This document shows, one piece after another, positions 1 to 13,672 of a DNA stretch of 64,000 bases. Source of the stretch: Oikopleura dioica. Taxonomy: Eukaryota > Chordata > Appendicularia > Copelata > Oikopleuridae. The stretch lies in the NCBI GenBank assembly GCA_907165135.1, contig OU015567.1:12591001-12655000 (forward strand). The letters run 5' to 3'. Under the pieces are notes generated by a model. That model was given only the letters and a program-made list of their open reading frames with translations, did not search any database and had not been told where the DNA came from. The first letter of the stretch is position 1. Each line of letters starts with the position of its first letter. Both the position numbers and the translations under genes were made by a program.

Positions 1-3000
1 CTTAGAAAAAGTATGAAATTATCGGGTCACGCGGATCTTTTTATTAAAATTCAAATACCGATAGTTCGTAAGACGCCTTGGAATTTGAATCTTTCACTTT
101 TTTTATTTAAATTTTCGATTTGACACTTTTTTCATTTTAAAATCATGGAAAGCTGATTATTTCTTATTCAACATTTTCTTTCTTTTACTAATTTAAAAAA
201 TGACGATGCAGCTGTGGCGAAAATAAGGGGATAAGGAGTCGGAATCCCGTGCTGTTATTTTGTGTTGCGATGTTGCTGCTTAATTGTTTCTTTTCGCTCT
301 TCTATAATAAACATCGTTCCAAAAGACGGTCATGGAAATAAATAACATTGTGACGCACCTAATTTTCAGCTAAATTACACATTTCTGAATATTCTTAAAA
401 TGTGCACTCTTCAATTTTCGATTGTAAATAAGATAAGCTTCAGAGCTAGTTGATTTTACTGTATATTACAGTAATATTGATGGAACAAAACTGTAACTTT
501 CCAAGTCATCTATTAGGCAAATTTGGCATTCTTGCTCACCCCCTTTGGCTCATTAAAATGCTCTGCTTCTTCGTTTCTAAATGCTTCTTTTTCCGTAAAA
601 ATGAATATTCTACTTTTCACCCTGACGTCATCCATGACCCCGGTTGGTAATTTAGGCGCGATAACCTCAACGGACGTGCCCAAATCCCCCTTCTTTCTTT
701 CTTTGCTTGCGCCGGATTTCGATAACGTGCTCCAACACCAACACAATGTATGAAAATGGGCCTTATGCCAAAATCGTAAAAAAGCCAGATAGATAAGCGT
801 TATCACTGTACTGGCTCAACAACGGTTCGCCAGTCCGCTGATTTGCGTTAACTTAATTACGAGCCGATTTGAATTACGCGTTTCTGGAGTGCAGACTTAT
901 TTTATCATCTACTTGCAAAAAGCTCCCAGTTTCAAAAGAAACTACCATATTTAAAAAAAAAAGTATTTCCAAAAAACTAAAAAAATAAAGTCTACCAATC
1001 TCTTGTCGATCTCAAAAGCCGCAAGCGGCTTTTCAAAATATCCCCAGAGATGGCGCTGTTCACAGAAAATCTCTCACTTCTGATTGGTTGCATTTTAATT
1101 TCTGTTCAAGATGGCGCTGTTGTAGTGTTTTCTATTTTCTCATTGGATGACCCTTTCCATTTTCCTTGCTCTGATTTACTGAAATCTCTTCTACGTTTGC
1201 CTTAAATTCGCACCTTCCCGAGATAGAAGCAGATAAATACGTCGACCTCTGCCGCCTAGGGAAAAAATGCCGCGGCTCTTTCCTATCTGTGGCTTGCTCC
1301 TGTCCCGAAATCGTCAATTTTGACTCTACATTTAAGTCTTTCTGGTGTTCCTTCTTGCACTCCACGTACTCGAGTCTAGTGTTAATGCATATTTTCTTTT
1401 CGGTTCCGTTTGTACACTTCGCAAATGCATAATTATAATAATATCTTTTTTGCTTGCCGGTGGTGGAATTTTTAAATTGGCGCTTTGAAAATGGCGCTTC
1501 AAAGAAACTAGTAACCTGCTTTTTTCAGCTGTTATTTTCGCAGCGCCGCAAACAACAAGTCGAAAACCGGTCAAGAAGAAACCTCATAGTTTTATGATTA
1601 CGTTACTATAAAAATAAAAAAGGCTGAAGCTCTAAACTTGCGCGTTTTTGAACGTTTGGCGATTTCGGGATTTAGCCCGTCGGTTCAAGGATCGCGCCAC
1701 TCTGGATCAAGATGCGGCCACTTTGAAGCATTTGCATTCGAAGCTGCTTATTATAAAATATTTGAGTGAAATGTATATTCTTTACGTCAAAATACAACTT
1801 CACTTTAGAGGCTCAGCTTCAGCTTTATGTAGAGACACATCGCTAAACGTAAATCAAATTTCGCCGGCAGAGTTTGAAGCAAACCTCGGTCTTGATTTTT
1901 AAAAATAATAGTTTGGAAATTTCAAGAATCAGCTCATTTTTGAACTTCTTTGAATTCAATTATGAATTAAAAAGACACGATTCAAAGCTCAATTTCAACC
2001 TTTCTTTTTATAAACTTTTCCTTTGCCAAGTAAAATATTAATGTCCGACACATTATTTACTTCGTTCTTTCAGCCCGTAATAATCGTTTACGCTCGATCT
2101 TTAAAATATTTATGCCTGTCATATTTTTTCTACTGGACTTCTCGTCATATTCTTTTTCACACCATTTGTCGAAAACACGTTCCAAGGAAAATGTTCCGAA
2201 AAAATGCTTATTTATAGTTTTGGCTTGAACAAATCGTTTTTTTCTACTGTAAAAGCATGTTATTATTCGATTTTCTATTTATTTCTTGCTTTTTTTTTCT
2301 TGATTTCATGGAACTTTTACAACATTAATTTTCGTATTGAGCTAAGTTAAGCGATCTACGAGGTGGTTGTTACGGATGAAAAGCCCAAATTTACGGATCT
2401 CAATAATCGATCTCGCTACGATTATTCCGTTCCGATTTCGTCTGAACCCTCAATTTTGAAAATGTTGGAAAAGTTTCAAATTGAACTTTTCTTTTCTGAA
2501 AAAATGCTGAAATGCAGCTGCAGGGATAACATATTCAATCGCTGGCGGATCGGGTTCAGAAACGCGAGCCCGCAAGATACCGAACGTAAATATATGTAAC
2601 TCAGGAATCGAATGTGACAAGAAAAAAGCTGAAAAAATAAACAGTTTTATAAGACTCTTTGAAGTCAAGATTTATTGTTTTATAGAACTTTATCAATAGA
2701 TTTTTCTTCAAAAAAGGAATTCTAAAGAGACTTATTTATATTCAAAAGAAAACTGTTAAAGTAACTTTAACAAGGTTTATCTGTTAAAAGAAAGATAATG
2801 ATGGGGGGATCGAGCGGTCGCCGGGAATTAGCGGATGACACCCGATACGCTAAATGCATCAATGAACTACCAAGTCTAGTCGACATTACCTCATTTTTGG
2901 TGCTCTGAGTTTGAGCTTGCCGAAGCGCTTTTAACTCTATTCTTGGCCAATAAGAACGCTTTATGTTTTATTGAAACTAACCAAAAGTGCAATTCAACCA

Positions 3001-6000
3001 AATTTAAGCATTCAATTTTGTCGTTGTTCCTGAGCGCTAGAAATCGTAACGTGTGTATTCTCCTGACCCTTGGTCGTCCTGTACGTCGTTGGCGCTCGGT
3101 CTAAAAGGCTTGTCATTGTGGGCTCGAGCTGCTCCGCTCCGGGTTATTAGAGATTTCTGCGTCTCTCCTCCGCCAATGCTGAGTTGGTCACGGGCGATTT
3201 CGCGAATTTCACGGGTCCGCCCGCCCTTCACCGACCGCCGATGCAAATTTCCGAATCCGGCCCAATCTCAAAAGAAAAGCGCTAGAAAATTCTAGCGCTG
3301 CTCCTTTTCTTTCCTTCACCAGCTCAGAAAAGAAAGATGGTGACCGAATTGATCATCGAGCCGATTTTAGAATTCTTAAAAAGTTCAAAATTTTCAATCA
3401 AGGAAGTTGAATTTAGACCGAAATTTCCGGAACCAATTTAGCTCAAATTTCTATTGAACGGATCATCATTCATGATTTCTAAAAGTTTCAGTGAAAGTTC
3501 CTTTCTTCCGATCGAAAATTATAGACTTTTGTTTTCAAAATCAGCCGTTTATATTTGTTTAAAATTGAAAGGTTCCATGATAATGAAATTGTCCCCAATA
3601 GTGAGGCGCGTTGTTTACTCCTCTGAGGATGATACGGCAATTTGGCCAAGCTAAATATTGGATAATAAACCTATTCCACTATTTTTCATTCAAATTGAGC
3701 GGCTCGTCATTTGTTGAGAAAGATTGCGGAAGTGGACCCTTCCAGCGCCAAAATAATATTCATCTTCGAGTTCTATACAATTGCGGTTGCGATCGGTTTT
3801 GGTACAGTCAGCCGAAATAGCAGCAAGGATCTCTAATCGAAAAGTCAGCGGATTGCAAAAGGTCGCCCCAGCCTTCGAGACTTCTACAGGAACTGAGCCA
3901 ATTTCGAGGCAATTTGCACTCGACTTTCAGCCAAAAATCCACATCCAATAATACCGCTAAACTTTTCGTTTCCTCGGCGGTTGGGACGACTTGAGCCGTG
4001 ACTTGCAATTGTAGACAGTTATCTTTTCTCACACTCTTTTTGAATTTCATTTGAACGATTATTTATTTGCGTTTTAGTAACGTTAATTTACGGCATAGGA
4101 GATAATTTGCCCTTTGAAAACCATTTGTAATTGTAGTCATATCACTAGCTATAAAACCATATTTTCTCAAAGGATAAACTGTCATGGAGGGTTTAGTTAA
4201 AACTGACAATTACCTGAGAATACGTTACGTTGTCCAATAAATCATCTTTCGAGTCCCGCAATACTTAGTGCTTTTTGGTCCTCTGCCAGCACTTCCGGTT
4301 GCAACTACGAAGTCCTTTCGCCGAAAAAAAAGACTTTCGCGGTTGGGCGCCGACCAACGTGCTGCAGTTGCCATTTTCGCAACCATTGCCAGGGCATTTA
4401 ACCGGGACATTTAACACAAAAGTCAAATCAAGGTTGGACGTTTTTTTCCGCCTGCTCCCACAACTTGCGTCAAATAAGAGCATTATGCATAGGAAAAAAC
4501 GAGTCTTGAAAAATAATAATCTGGTCAAAATTCTTCCTTTTTGAGTGAAAAATTTTGACCAATAAGAAATCTCAACATCTTTTTTCATCCAATAAAAATT
4601 AAAAATAAAACTTGAAACAACAATAAAAAAAAACTGGTGAGCTGATGCTCAGGAATGCTAAAAATGCATACGAAGGCTTGAAAATTCTAGCGGTTTTCCT
4701 TCCTAGAACAAAAAGATCGTGCTTTGACTAAGCTATACAGAATACGGTGTAATCCTGTACCGTTCTTTCAAACTTGAATTTCAAATTTTTCGTTCTTAAA
4801 AAAAGAGAATTCTGAATAACGAAAGAGTGATGTAAACTTTTGTAACATTTTAAATAGATTCAAGAGTGATCATATCGTGTTAATAACCCTAAATTTACCT
4901 GCTCCCTAAAATAATAAGAAAAGTAAAAACGCTGTTTCTTTAAGATCTCGATCAGTTCCCCGGCTATTTGCCCAATTATCTGTTTTATCGCTTATAGATG
5001 GGTTCTCAGCTCTGTGATCATTTTTAATTGCGGAAAACATGGATCAAACGTTTGAACATATAATATAAATGGAGTCCGTACATGTTTAAGAACATGTCGT
5101 TTTTTCCTTGATTAGAACATTCGTCAAGTGAATTATTTACAAAGGGATATCTTAAATTGTCATTCCAGCTATTTCAATGAAAAAATGCCTTTGAGAAAAA
5201 ATTAATGGTTAATTTTTTTCGGAGAAAACCGGAAATCGTCGATCCGGCCAAATAATATGAAAAAAAAACCTCTTCGCAACTTTTGCATTTTTTCGGACAA
5301 ACACACGATCAAAAAGAAATTTCCACGCTAGCTCTCTGTCAATTTCGTGGTGGCGTCACTCACCGGAGATTTTTTTCTTGAGCAGCTTAAATGATACAAT
5401 ATCCTGGAAAAAACGGCCGCCGCGTTATCGATAAAGTTTGTTCAATTTTTAATTTGTTTTTGGGAAATTTTATTTCCTATCAGCAGAAGCTGATACTCCG
5501 CCGCAGAAGGTGAAAAGTTGCGAAAGAGAATATGATGTAAGAATTATTGGCTAGCGGCTAGAATCGACAAAAACGGTTTCGACATTCTTTTTGTTAAATT
5601 CTATTGGCCTAGCAGTCGAATGCGCGAATCTGATAGGCCAAAAATTTTACCAAATTTTGGTCGAAATTGTCGAGTTTTTTGACGATTCGAGCCACTTCCA
5701 AAATCCGTTTTTCCTGCTTCTCAAAATGAGAATGGAAAGCTTGTAAATCATGAAGCAATATTTCAATTCAGAGCCTTAAAATATAAGAATGAGAAATTAA
5801 TGAGCTACTCTAAAACGTGTTCACGTGAAAATCAAAAATCTCTAATGGCCCATTTTATGACTTCATTAAGCAGAACTCGATCGTGGATAATTCTTTCATC
5901 AGACCGTATTAATTTCATCTCTTTCTCTCTCTCTCACCTCCAGATACACTTAACGATTGTCAACTGACAAGAGAAGAAATTTATCAACCGTCTTTTTCAG
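1..6000. other. Gene-poor region, no supported gene
   Basis: I find no exon that I can support on either strand. Open frames here are short, AT-rich and lack coding character. The stretch may hold 5' introns or regulatory DNA of the gene whose exon starts at 6001, because that exon opens with a splice acceptor and no start codon. Small structures seen: a 13-base motif AGATGGCGCTGTT present twice at 1048-1060 and 1109-1121, and a perfect hairpin with 9-base arms (AGCGCTAGA, loop AAAT) at 3278-3299. Confidence 0.5.
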
Positions 6001-9000
6001 AATAAAAACAGCGCGAAATTCGATGCAAAGTCCAAGTTCTTCCGGCGATTCCGTTTGACCCGCTCGAAAAGCCGCCAAGCAGCCGATCAAAATCGGGATC
6101 AGGATCATCCCCGGATCAGGAGATCCAATTCACTCACCCAGCTACCGGAGCCGAAATATTCTGTCCAGGTTCGTACTTCTCCAATTTGATCAGGAGACGT
6201 AGGGGGCGGCTTTTTGGGTTCTTTGAATTAGGCAAGGGTACTTGTCTTCAATCAAGTTTTATATAGCATTGACGCTCAAATATTCTATTCTGTATTCTTT
6301 TTATGTAAAACAACCATGTTTATATGGAACTCTATTTTTCAGAAAGTATCCAATAAAAAACTTATATAACAGACTAGCAAGTGTCAAGTCCAGGAAAATT
6401 TATGTCTTCAAAAATAGCTTTTAAATCTTCATCAATGTCCGGTCGCCCTTGGAGGTTTCGCAAGAAAGTGCTAATTTTATTTCTTTCATTCTCCGGGACT
6501 GGCAATTTAGGCTCTTTAGGCCTCAATTTAAGAGAATATTTTTAGAACACGTATTTTAAGGTATTTTTAAAAATACAGAAGAAGAGCTTTTAGTTCATTC
6601 TAATCTAAATATAAACGAACATGAGATAATTTGCTTTAAAACATAAAGGAATAGAATTAAAAAGAACATAAAGGATAATTAAAATGCGTCAAATTTATAT
6701 AAGGATAATTGAGGGAATTAAAAAGTTTCATAAGTTTGTCATAAGAGCTATTTATGTTTATGACTTCTTATGAAACTTATAATTTAATTGAATTAGATCT
6801 TAATTTGACGCTTTTTCTGAAAAGTTTTCTTTATTTTAGGCAATTTATTTTATATAAGTCCTCATTTGAAACTAAAGTTTTACAGAAGTTAATTTAAAAT
6901 TGAAGGACTGGCTGATAAAACGAAGAGCAGTAGCCGACGAAGAATTATACGTTGGAAACACGCTGATGAAGCAAAAGCAACGATTGTGGGTGAAGACGGG
7001 CGGTGAAAATCGCGGAAGCGAGAAGAGCTGCTCCCTCCCCGCCGGAAATCGATTGCCCGAATCCAGCGACATAGAACAGGTTCAGAGAAATTAACAAGCC
7101 ACGACGCCCTTTTTAGAAGACTGTTTCTCTTTTCTATTAGACCAGATCGCATCATTTGACTAGGCCTCTTCGATATTTCAATAAATAGAGGGATTCTTCT
7201 AGGATGTAGCCATTTGAACGAATCTAAAGACAAATGGCTTCTTAGTTTATTTTAAAAGATAACTACTTCTTACGTATGAGTAGAATTTGAGCTAACTCAG
7301 ATGAAATAATTGATTGACTAAGTATGTTGTATAAGAATAAATAACAACTTCTTTTGTGAAAAGGACTTAAAAATAGCAAAACCGGTATTTTGAGGTTCCA
7401 ATTAGCCCGCTTCGCTTGATTTGCAAAGGCTAAGGTTTAGCTGACCGTTAAGCCTTGCTGATGTTTAAATAAAAAAAGGAGAGAAGGAATCACTTCCGGC
7501 TGACATATGTTTTTAGATTTTATGCAGAGCGGCGCGAATTCGAAGAAGAAGGGACCGAAGCAGGAGTAATGACCCTCTCAAGAAGAGCGAGGGCCTCCAA
7601 TCATCGACTAATCAGGAAATTGTCTTCATTTGGCGAATATGCACAAGGGCCGTTACACAAGTAGCCAAATTCTCTTGAGTCTGAGTACTTTGTTAATCTT
7701 AGATCTAACTTTGTTGGAAGCAATTTTTCTTTCCGGGCGGGGGTTCTGTTTTTATATGAGATCATTTATTCGAGATCTTTTCTCGTATTGGTCAGTTGAG
7801 AGCTGTTTTCTATGAAGATTTTCTTATGTATCATGTCATCTTTAGAAGCATCTGAACAATAGTGTTAGTAGGTTGCGGTAGTTTCTAAAATATAATTCTT
7901 GAAAGGTGACAAGAGCACGTCATGTGACGGGTGACAAGTTCAATTGTAGCGTTATTAAATTTCACAGGCGGAGAGGTATTTTCTCTCCTTCCTTCAAATT
8001 TGCCGTGTAAATCGCAAAAAATCGTATTAACGTGATGACTGGGTTATGGTTTATCAGTCTTTGAGCAGCTTTTTAGCAATTTTACGGCGCTAGAATTTCT
8101 CGAGAAGATAAACGCCCTGTAATAGCCCAAACAAGATGTTCGTATTTTCAAAAGCTCGCTTACTCGCGATAAGATGCGAAAAAAAGGAGGAATCCTTAAA
8201 ACTGACGCTAAGTTTACTTGATTGGGTCGATTTTCGTAAACAAAAAAGTATTATGCTTTGCGAGGGTTGGCGATTTTGAGATCCACCGCACGTTGCGGCT
8301 TCAATGGTGGCGATTTTGCAAATATTTGAAAGTTTTTTTCACGCGAAACGGGTCGCCCCGTCTGGAGCCAGCCAGGCGGATTTGAAGATTCAGCCCTGCC
8401 CAGATTTAAAGAAAAGAAAAGGGATTAGAGCGAATTAAAACGACATCTTGAATATTTTTTTTCTAAAATGATTAATCAAGGTTGAAATTCAAACTTTGCC
8501 ATTTCCAAAATTTTTTTTCTCCAAACCGGCGACTATCCCCTTAAAGAAAACGGACTGTCAGACAGAGACTGTGCACCGTAAATCCAGGTGAAATAAGGTT
8601 ACCGGCCCTCCTCGTAGCGGGACATTCCCGAAGTGCTGCTGGCTCTTAAACTAACCCCAAGAAGTTCTAAAGTTTCCTCAGCGGAAATCTGATCATTTTT
8701 GGGAAGCAGGGCAGCCTGTCACTTGGAAGGGGCTGAAAAGGGGATGAGCGAGACGCGAGCTGGCAGGAACCTTGCCAAATTATGATCTCATAATTAACCC
8801 TGCTGCGGAATATAAAGTCCGAGCTGAATTTATTCAACGCCGCCACATGATTACGTCATAACATTTATGATTTGGACTGATCGTTCAATCATTTTGTCAT
8901 TTATCGGAACCCAGAATTTCAATTGAAAGTTCAATCGAAATCAACTTATTTTTTATTTCTCAAGACGGAAGCTGCTCAAACTTTTTCCGGTTTATAAACT

Positions 9001-11807
9001 TAGACGCAAGTCCTGGCCCTGCGTCCTCTCGCCAGTGTGTAATCACGTGACCAAAAATGAATACGGTTTTAAAGATTACGGCCGACACCGAATCCGAAAA
9101 TTACGGCTCTAGCAACACTCTTCACTCAAGGTAAACGCGAGTTTCATTTCTTTGCATCTTCAAGTCCTGAGAAATAACAAACTTAGATACACTTCTAAAG
9201 CAGCTTTTTTATAAAAAACATATTTTTAAAAAATAATTCTTAAAAGTAAAATATTGGCTTTTTCAGATAGCTACTTTTTGACATTTCTTTTGAAAGTTTT
9301 ATCTTCTATCAAAAATTTTTTGTCTTTCAAAAATGATTCCCTGCAAAAATAGCAGGGCCGGCGTGGATTCATTTTTTGGACGTGCACGGTGCATGATATG
9401 CAGTACAGCACCACTGTCAGTGGTAAACTATCAAAAAAAACATTCCCAGGTCGGCTGCTTGCTCGCGCATTTTGTTTAGAAATGCTTCCGATTTGTATTA
9501 GTTTTATTTTTCAGAACCAGTACATATGATTTTTTTTAATTGCCGGATTTAGTATTTTAACGTAAATTCAATTTAACGCAAAAATCGAGCCTAGAAATAA
9601 ATCTATAGGCCTAAGATATGAGCAGGTTGACGCAAAACTATTCACATAGAATCTTAGAAAACCATCAGTGGTATTTATAAAAAGATCCAATAAAACAATC
9701 ATTTATACGTCTTTCCTTACGTAACATTTTAGCACGCAAATCTCCGAAGACTCCTTCATTCTTTCTAAAAAATGGCGAATGCATTTGAACCCGGAAGCGG
9801 GCTCAATTTCCACCGACTACGATCCAAACTCGAGTACGATCGGCGAGTCAGCATCCAGCGGCTACTGGTCACGTGGCGAAAAAGAAACCGACAAGGAGGA
9901 GATTCCGGAAAAGACGCCGTTGGACCTGGATCTCGAGAAAATCCGCCCCGAAAGCCTCCGCCTGCCCGAGCAAATGCGCGTTCACCGTACCCAGCACGAG
10001 CAGATTAGCCAGAATCACATAGGAATGGTTCATATTTCGTATGCCACCTTTTTTCTCGTAAAAATCTTTCTCTCTTTAAGCAAGAAGATTTTGGTCTAAA
10101 ATCAATTAATTTGCTTTATTTATTGCAGAAAAATCAATCGGATTAAGGACGTCTCTCCCCTTAAATTCTTTATCGAGCAATTTTAAAAACTCTTAATTCT
10201 TCAAGGCCTGTAACAAAATCGGAAATTTCGAAGACGCAATTTAAAATCTAAACTCGTTATTAAGATATCAGATTGTTTCTTCCGGTGAGCTTACTCTCTG
10301 ACATGTCATTTTCGTCTTAATAAGATCACATTTCCGGGCTTTGCTCTGGGTCGGCATTTTATGAACCATGAAGAAGGGAGCCGGAAGGATGAAGGATACT
10401 TCTACGTGGCGCTGGTCGGGGATAATAGCAACGCAGACGAACAGGCCTCGCGCAAATCCTCGCTCAACTCCAGTTACAGGTGAGCATTTTGTAAGAGTAT
10501 TAGTAACTTCAAAAGGGCGCTCTGTTTCAATTCATCTAGCCCTCTAATCACGCGCTTTAGAGGGTCTTGATCATGACGATTTTTCGGGTTCTCCGCGAAC
10601 TTTTGTTCTAATTACAAAATTAAGGGTCCACTCTGGTTACTGCGAAAGCGAAGAAGCAGAAATTGCTGAGCGCCGTCGACGAACCCGCCAATGCTACGCA
10701 AAACTCCAGCAACGACGTCAATCTAACGATAGTCTCTCTTCCTCCTGCGTAGTCCCAGTCGCCAACGGACCACGAAGAAGCAACTCTGCTCAAGTCAAAC
10801 GCTCAAGTCCAAAAATCCAGTCCGAAGATGTCAAAGTCGAAAAAGTCGACAACAAGGACGAATGGAAGATCACCATCAAAATCAGCTGCAGCCAGAACAA
10901 TAATTCTGAGGAGAACAAGAGCGACAAAGAACTGGAAAAAAGCTCCACGGAGAAATCCGTCGCCCATGCTGACGCGATGACAGCTACTGTCACTCAAAAG
11001 CAAGAGACACAGACGCAAACTTCACGTTGCGAGTGAGTACTACAATTTTAAATCGCCATGTTTTCTCTCTCTAGTATTTCCAAAATCTAACAAAATATGC
11101 TTATTTAAAAACTGAATTCATCTCGGCAGAAATTCCATATTCCAATTTTTCAAGAAAGAAAATGAATCTCTAAGTGCAATTTTCTTTCTGAAAGCTTATC
11201 CCTTCCTTCCGATAACATTCAGTTGACCTTAATTTTTCTAAACTCGGAACTGCTACTTCTCCTTAGATATCGTGTCGAGCAAAAATTTACTGCATAAATT
11301 TTCATAATCAGACGCTTCACCCCTTTTCCTGTCACTGAATCTTTCAAATCTCGAAATCTTGAATTCTGAACTTTGAATTTTTAACAAGAGTCCGTTATGT
11401 TTTCCACGCGGGGGTGAGCGCTTGGGAACTTGCCCTTGAAATGTGTCAGTGATAATCAATTGTGACCGGCTTTTAGGTCTCCAACGCGGTCCGACTCGCC
11501 TCTTGTGGTCAAGTGGCAAACTTCGCCTGCTGCTCCAATCATCAAAACGAGCAAGGACGTGTTCACTCCTAACAGCACATCAACCCCTAAGAAAGAAGCA
11601 TTCAGTCGCCCGAAAGTCACAACAGTACTTCCATCACTTCCAACTCGCCCGAGTTTCTTGTCAAAAATCGCACCTCCAACAACATCACCAGCAAGCAAAC
11701 CAATCTTAGAACGGCCAATTACGAGCCGCTTCCAGCGAAAACGAACCGACTTCAAATCGGTTCTGAACCAGTGGCAAGAACGAGCATCTTTGTCAGAGCT
11801 TCAATAA
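6001..11807 (+). CDS. Large basic, low-complexity protein of unknown function (5' end not found)
   Basis: Seven exons join in one frame: 6001-6168, 6906-7079, 7530-7660, 9733-10027, 10325-10479, 10625-11032 and 11477-11807 (TAA). All joins use GT-AG ends and phases agree; the visible part is 553 codons plus stop. The first exon starts after a strong acceptor (TCTTTTTCAG) with no ATG, so the N-terminus lies upstream, possibly before the window. The product is rich in Arg, Lys, Ser, Pro and Gln, with basic runs (FFRRFRLTRSKSR near the visible start, ERRRRTRQ in exon 6) and Ser/Thr/Pro-rich tails. I see no signal peptide, membrane segment or domain that I recognise. It is probably an intracellular scaffold or regulatory protein, but that is a guess from composition only. 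Introns of about 0.4-2 kb are long for this genome. Confidence 0.6.
6686..6811. repeat. Imperfect foldback (hairpin) in an intron
   Basis: The two halves are imperfect inverted copies of about 55-60 bases. The ends pair exactly (GCGTCAAATT against AATTTGACGC), and a second exact stretch lies near the centre (AAGTTTCATAAG against CTTATGAAACTT). It sits in the intron between exons 6001-6168 and 6906-7079. It may be an old MITE remnant. I could not find a convincing target-site duplication. Confidence 0.5.
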
Positions 11808-11940
11808 GATCAAAAATTCGCGATCAAATTTCCTCATAAAATCATTCAGTTCAATCATCCCCAAATTTCACTCCCTTAATTTTCGACAAAAGATCAAATC
11901 TGTAGCTCAAAATTAGTCCCGATCGCAAAGCTTCGACCAA

Positions 11941-12204
11941 ATGCCTCAGGAAACGCAAGAGAAGGCATCTTCTCTGACGAGAAACTTTTCTAAGAGGGCG
12001 GAGGCTCCGTCCGAAAAGTCTCCAATAACTCGGCTGGCTCCGATTTCTTCCTCGTTCTCCCAAAATCGTCCACTTGGACGATGTTCTTCTAACACCGTTA
12101 GTACTTTTCCCATCTCAACATTATCTAATCCTTCTTTTCAGGCTCTCTATCGCTCGAGTTACCGACCAGGAATTCCGACGGGCTGGCGGCAACCCCAGTC
12201 CTAA
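11941..12204 (+). CDS. Small Ser/Pro/Arg-rich protein, unknown
   Basis: Two exons, 11941-12096 and 12142-12204, are joined by a 45-base intron (GTTAGT...TTTTCAG with a TCTAATC branch-like motif) and give a 72-residue product from ATG to TAA. It is Ser-, Pro- and Arg-rich with no visible domain. It lies 133 bases after the stop of the preceding gene on the same strand, so it could be a downstream operon cistron or an alternative 3' part of that gene. An AATAAA at 12274-12279 suits polyadenylation after it. The splice signal is good; the independence of the gene is less sure. Confidence 0.4.
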   Translation: MPQETQEKASSLTRNFSKRAEAPSEKSPITRLAPISSSFSQNRPLGRCSSNTVSTFPISTLSNPSFQALYRSSYRPGIPTGWRQPQS

Positions 12205-12858
12205 CTCACCCAAGACTAATCCCTAAATTAATACATGGACAGATTAATATTAAATTATTCCAGCGCTTCTGTAAATAAAGAAACCTAACTTTCCCCCGAG
12301 AAAGAAGTAATTTTTACGGGGTTGTCGCAGTACTCGACGAGCATTCATCGACTGTTAGAGCAAAGAAAAAATAACGACTATGCAAGAATGAAGATTCTCT
12401 GGGTCTAATAAAACGAAGACGATTTAATTTTTGACAAAACCTCAAGAAAAGACTCAAAAGACACTGTACAAATAATACAAAAGTACTTACCTCTAACAAA
12501 TGACAGTGTTTTATCATTGCATCAACAAGCTTTCAAGCAAAAGTCTATACCAGCAGAGAAAACATATTAAACAAAAAGTTCATTTTATCCTCAAGATGAA
12601 ACAAGCTAAATTCATTCAAAAATCCATATCTTCCCGCAAAACTGGTAATTTTCCAGTGCTACATGCGCAGATAACATCATCCAAAAGGAAACAATTATAG
12701 GAAAAGTTCGCTCGAGACAGTAGTCTTCCTGAAAAAAGGCTGATAAGAGCGCCGGTCTATTCCAGTCGGGCGCGGTCAACCGACTCGTCGGAAGAAAGAG
12801 CGCCGAGTTTATTTCCTCTTTAGCACCATCAGTCGTCGTGTTTCCAAGTCGTACACGC
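12205..12858. other. Intergenic stretch with polyadenylation signal
   Basis: Holds the AATAAA at 12274-12279 that probably ends the upstream transcript, and then the promoter region of the small secreted peptide gene. I see no exon in it. Confidence 0.5.
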
Positions 12859-12866
12859 TATATAAA
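12859..12866 (+). promoter_or_regulatory. TATA box of the small secreted peptide gene
   Basis: TATATAAA stands 57 bases before the ATG at 12923. This leaves room for a transcription start about 30 bases downstream of the box and a short leader, so the gene appears to have its own sharp promoter and not to be an operon cistron. Confidence 0.55.
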
Positions 12867-12922
12867 TTCGTGACAAGTCCATGATCTCATCAAATACAAC
12901 AGAATAATAACCAAGCATAAAA

Positions 12923-13126
12923 ATGAATATCCTCAAATTGGTTTTCTTCCTTCTCGCACTTGTCGAAGCCGACCTGATTGGATTCAACAGACTTGGAAAC
13001 AATGTTTTACTTTATGAAAAGAACGGAAAAGATGCTCTGTACGGTCGAAATGTCAACCGACATCCAAGATATAGATTCCGATACAACAAAATCAGCATGA
13101 TGAAGCGGTACTTCAAAGTGGCTTGA
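12923..13126 (+). CDS. Small secreted peptide, 67 aa
   Basis: A single exon encodes 67 residues. Residues 1 to about 16 form a clear signal peptide (MNILKLVFFLLALVEA) with a likely cleavage after the Ala. The mature part is about 50 residues, very basic and aromatic (RHPRYRFRY, MMKRYFKVA), without cysteines. A TATA box lies 57 bases upstream and an AATAAA follows at about 13191, so it is a compact complete unit. The basic pairs and Tyr/Phe-rich C-terminus would fit a secreted peptide hormone, an antimicrobial peptide or a house/matrix peptide. None of these is shown by the sequence, and I recognise no family. Confidence 0.65.
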   Translation: MNILKLVFFLLALVEADLIGFNRLGNNVLLYEKNGKDALYGRNVNRHPRYRFRYNKISMMKRYFKVA

Positions 13127-13672
13127 TTGTAAAACGCCCTGCTTCAATCTTCCTTTTTGTACTGCACACACTTTGTTACATTTTTTCGTTAAATAAATCT
13201 CATCAATTAATGACTCTTCCTTGATTGCAATCCCTACAACAATCGGTTCTACTAGCGCTTTTTTAATAAAAACCAACTTTTGAGTCATGCGATTTCGCGA
13301 AATACTTATCTTTTGCATGAGCATTTCATAATAAGCAAGCAACTCGAGATACCAAACTCGTGTTGTAGAAAATTGCCACTTTGAGGGGGACACAAATTCG
13401 ATGTTCCCAAAGTAATTTTTCTTAGATTCTATGTTTCAGAGTCGAGGTATCTAATCTGAGCTCAAATCTAATCTTGAGTCAACATGGAGAAATTTGAATG
13501 GTTAGTCAGAAGAATATAAAACCAAATAAAGCGAAAAAAACTTATCAGTGAACTTGACTGCAATAATAATCTACTAAAGACGCTTTTAACGTAGAATAAG
13601 TAATAGGGACCTAGGATGAGACTCTTCCGATGTCACTTGGTGGTTTGAAAAAGCATATAAATGCGAACAAAA
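13127..13672. other. Intergenic stretch, no feature seen
   Basis: Apart from the AATAAA near 13191 I see nothing supportable here. It separates the secreted peptide gene from the DEG/ENaC channel and probably holds the channel promoter. Confidence 0.5.

Noticed and set aside
1648-1902. 84-codon + strand frame and the similar frame at 2363-2599
   Set aside because: Isolated, no acceptor/donor signals or family resemblance; treated as chance.
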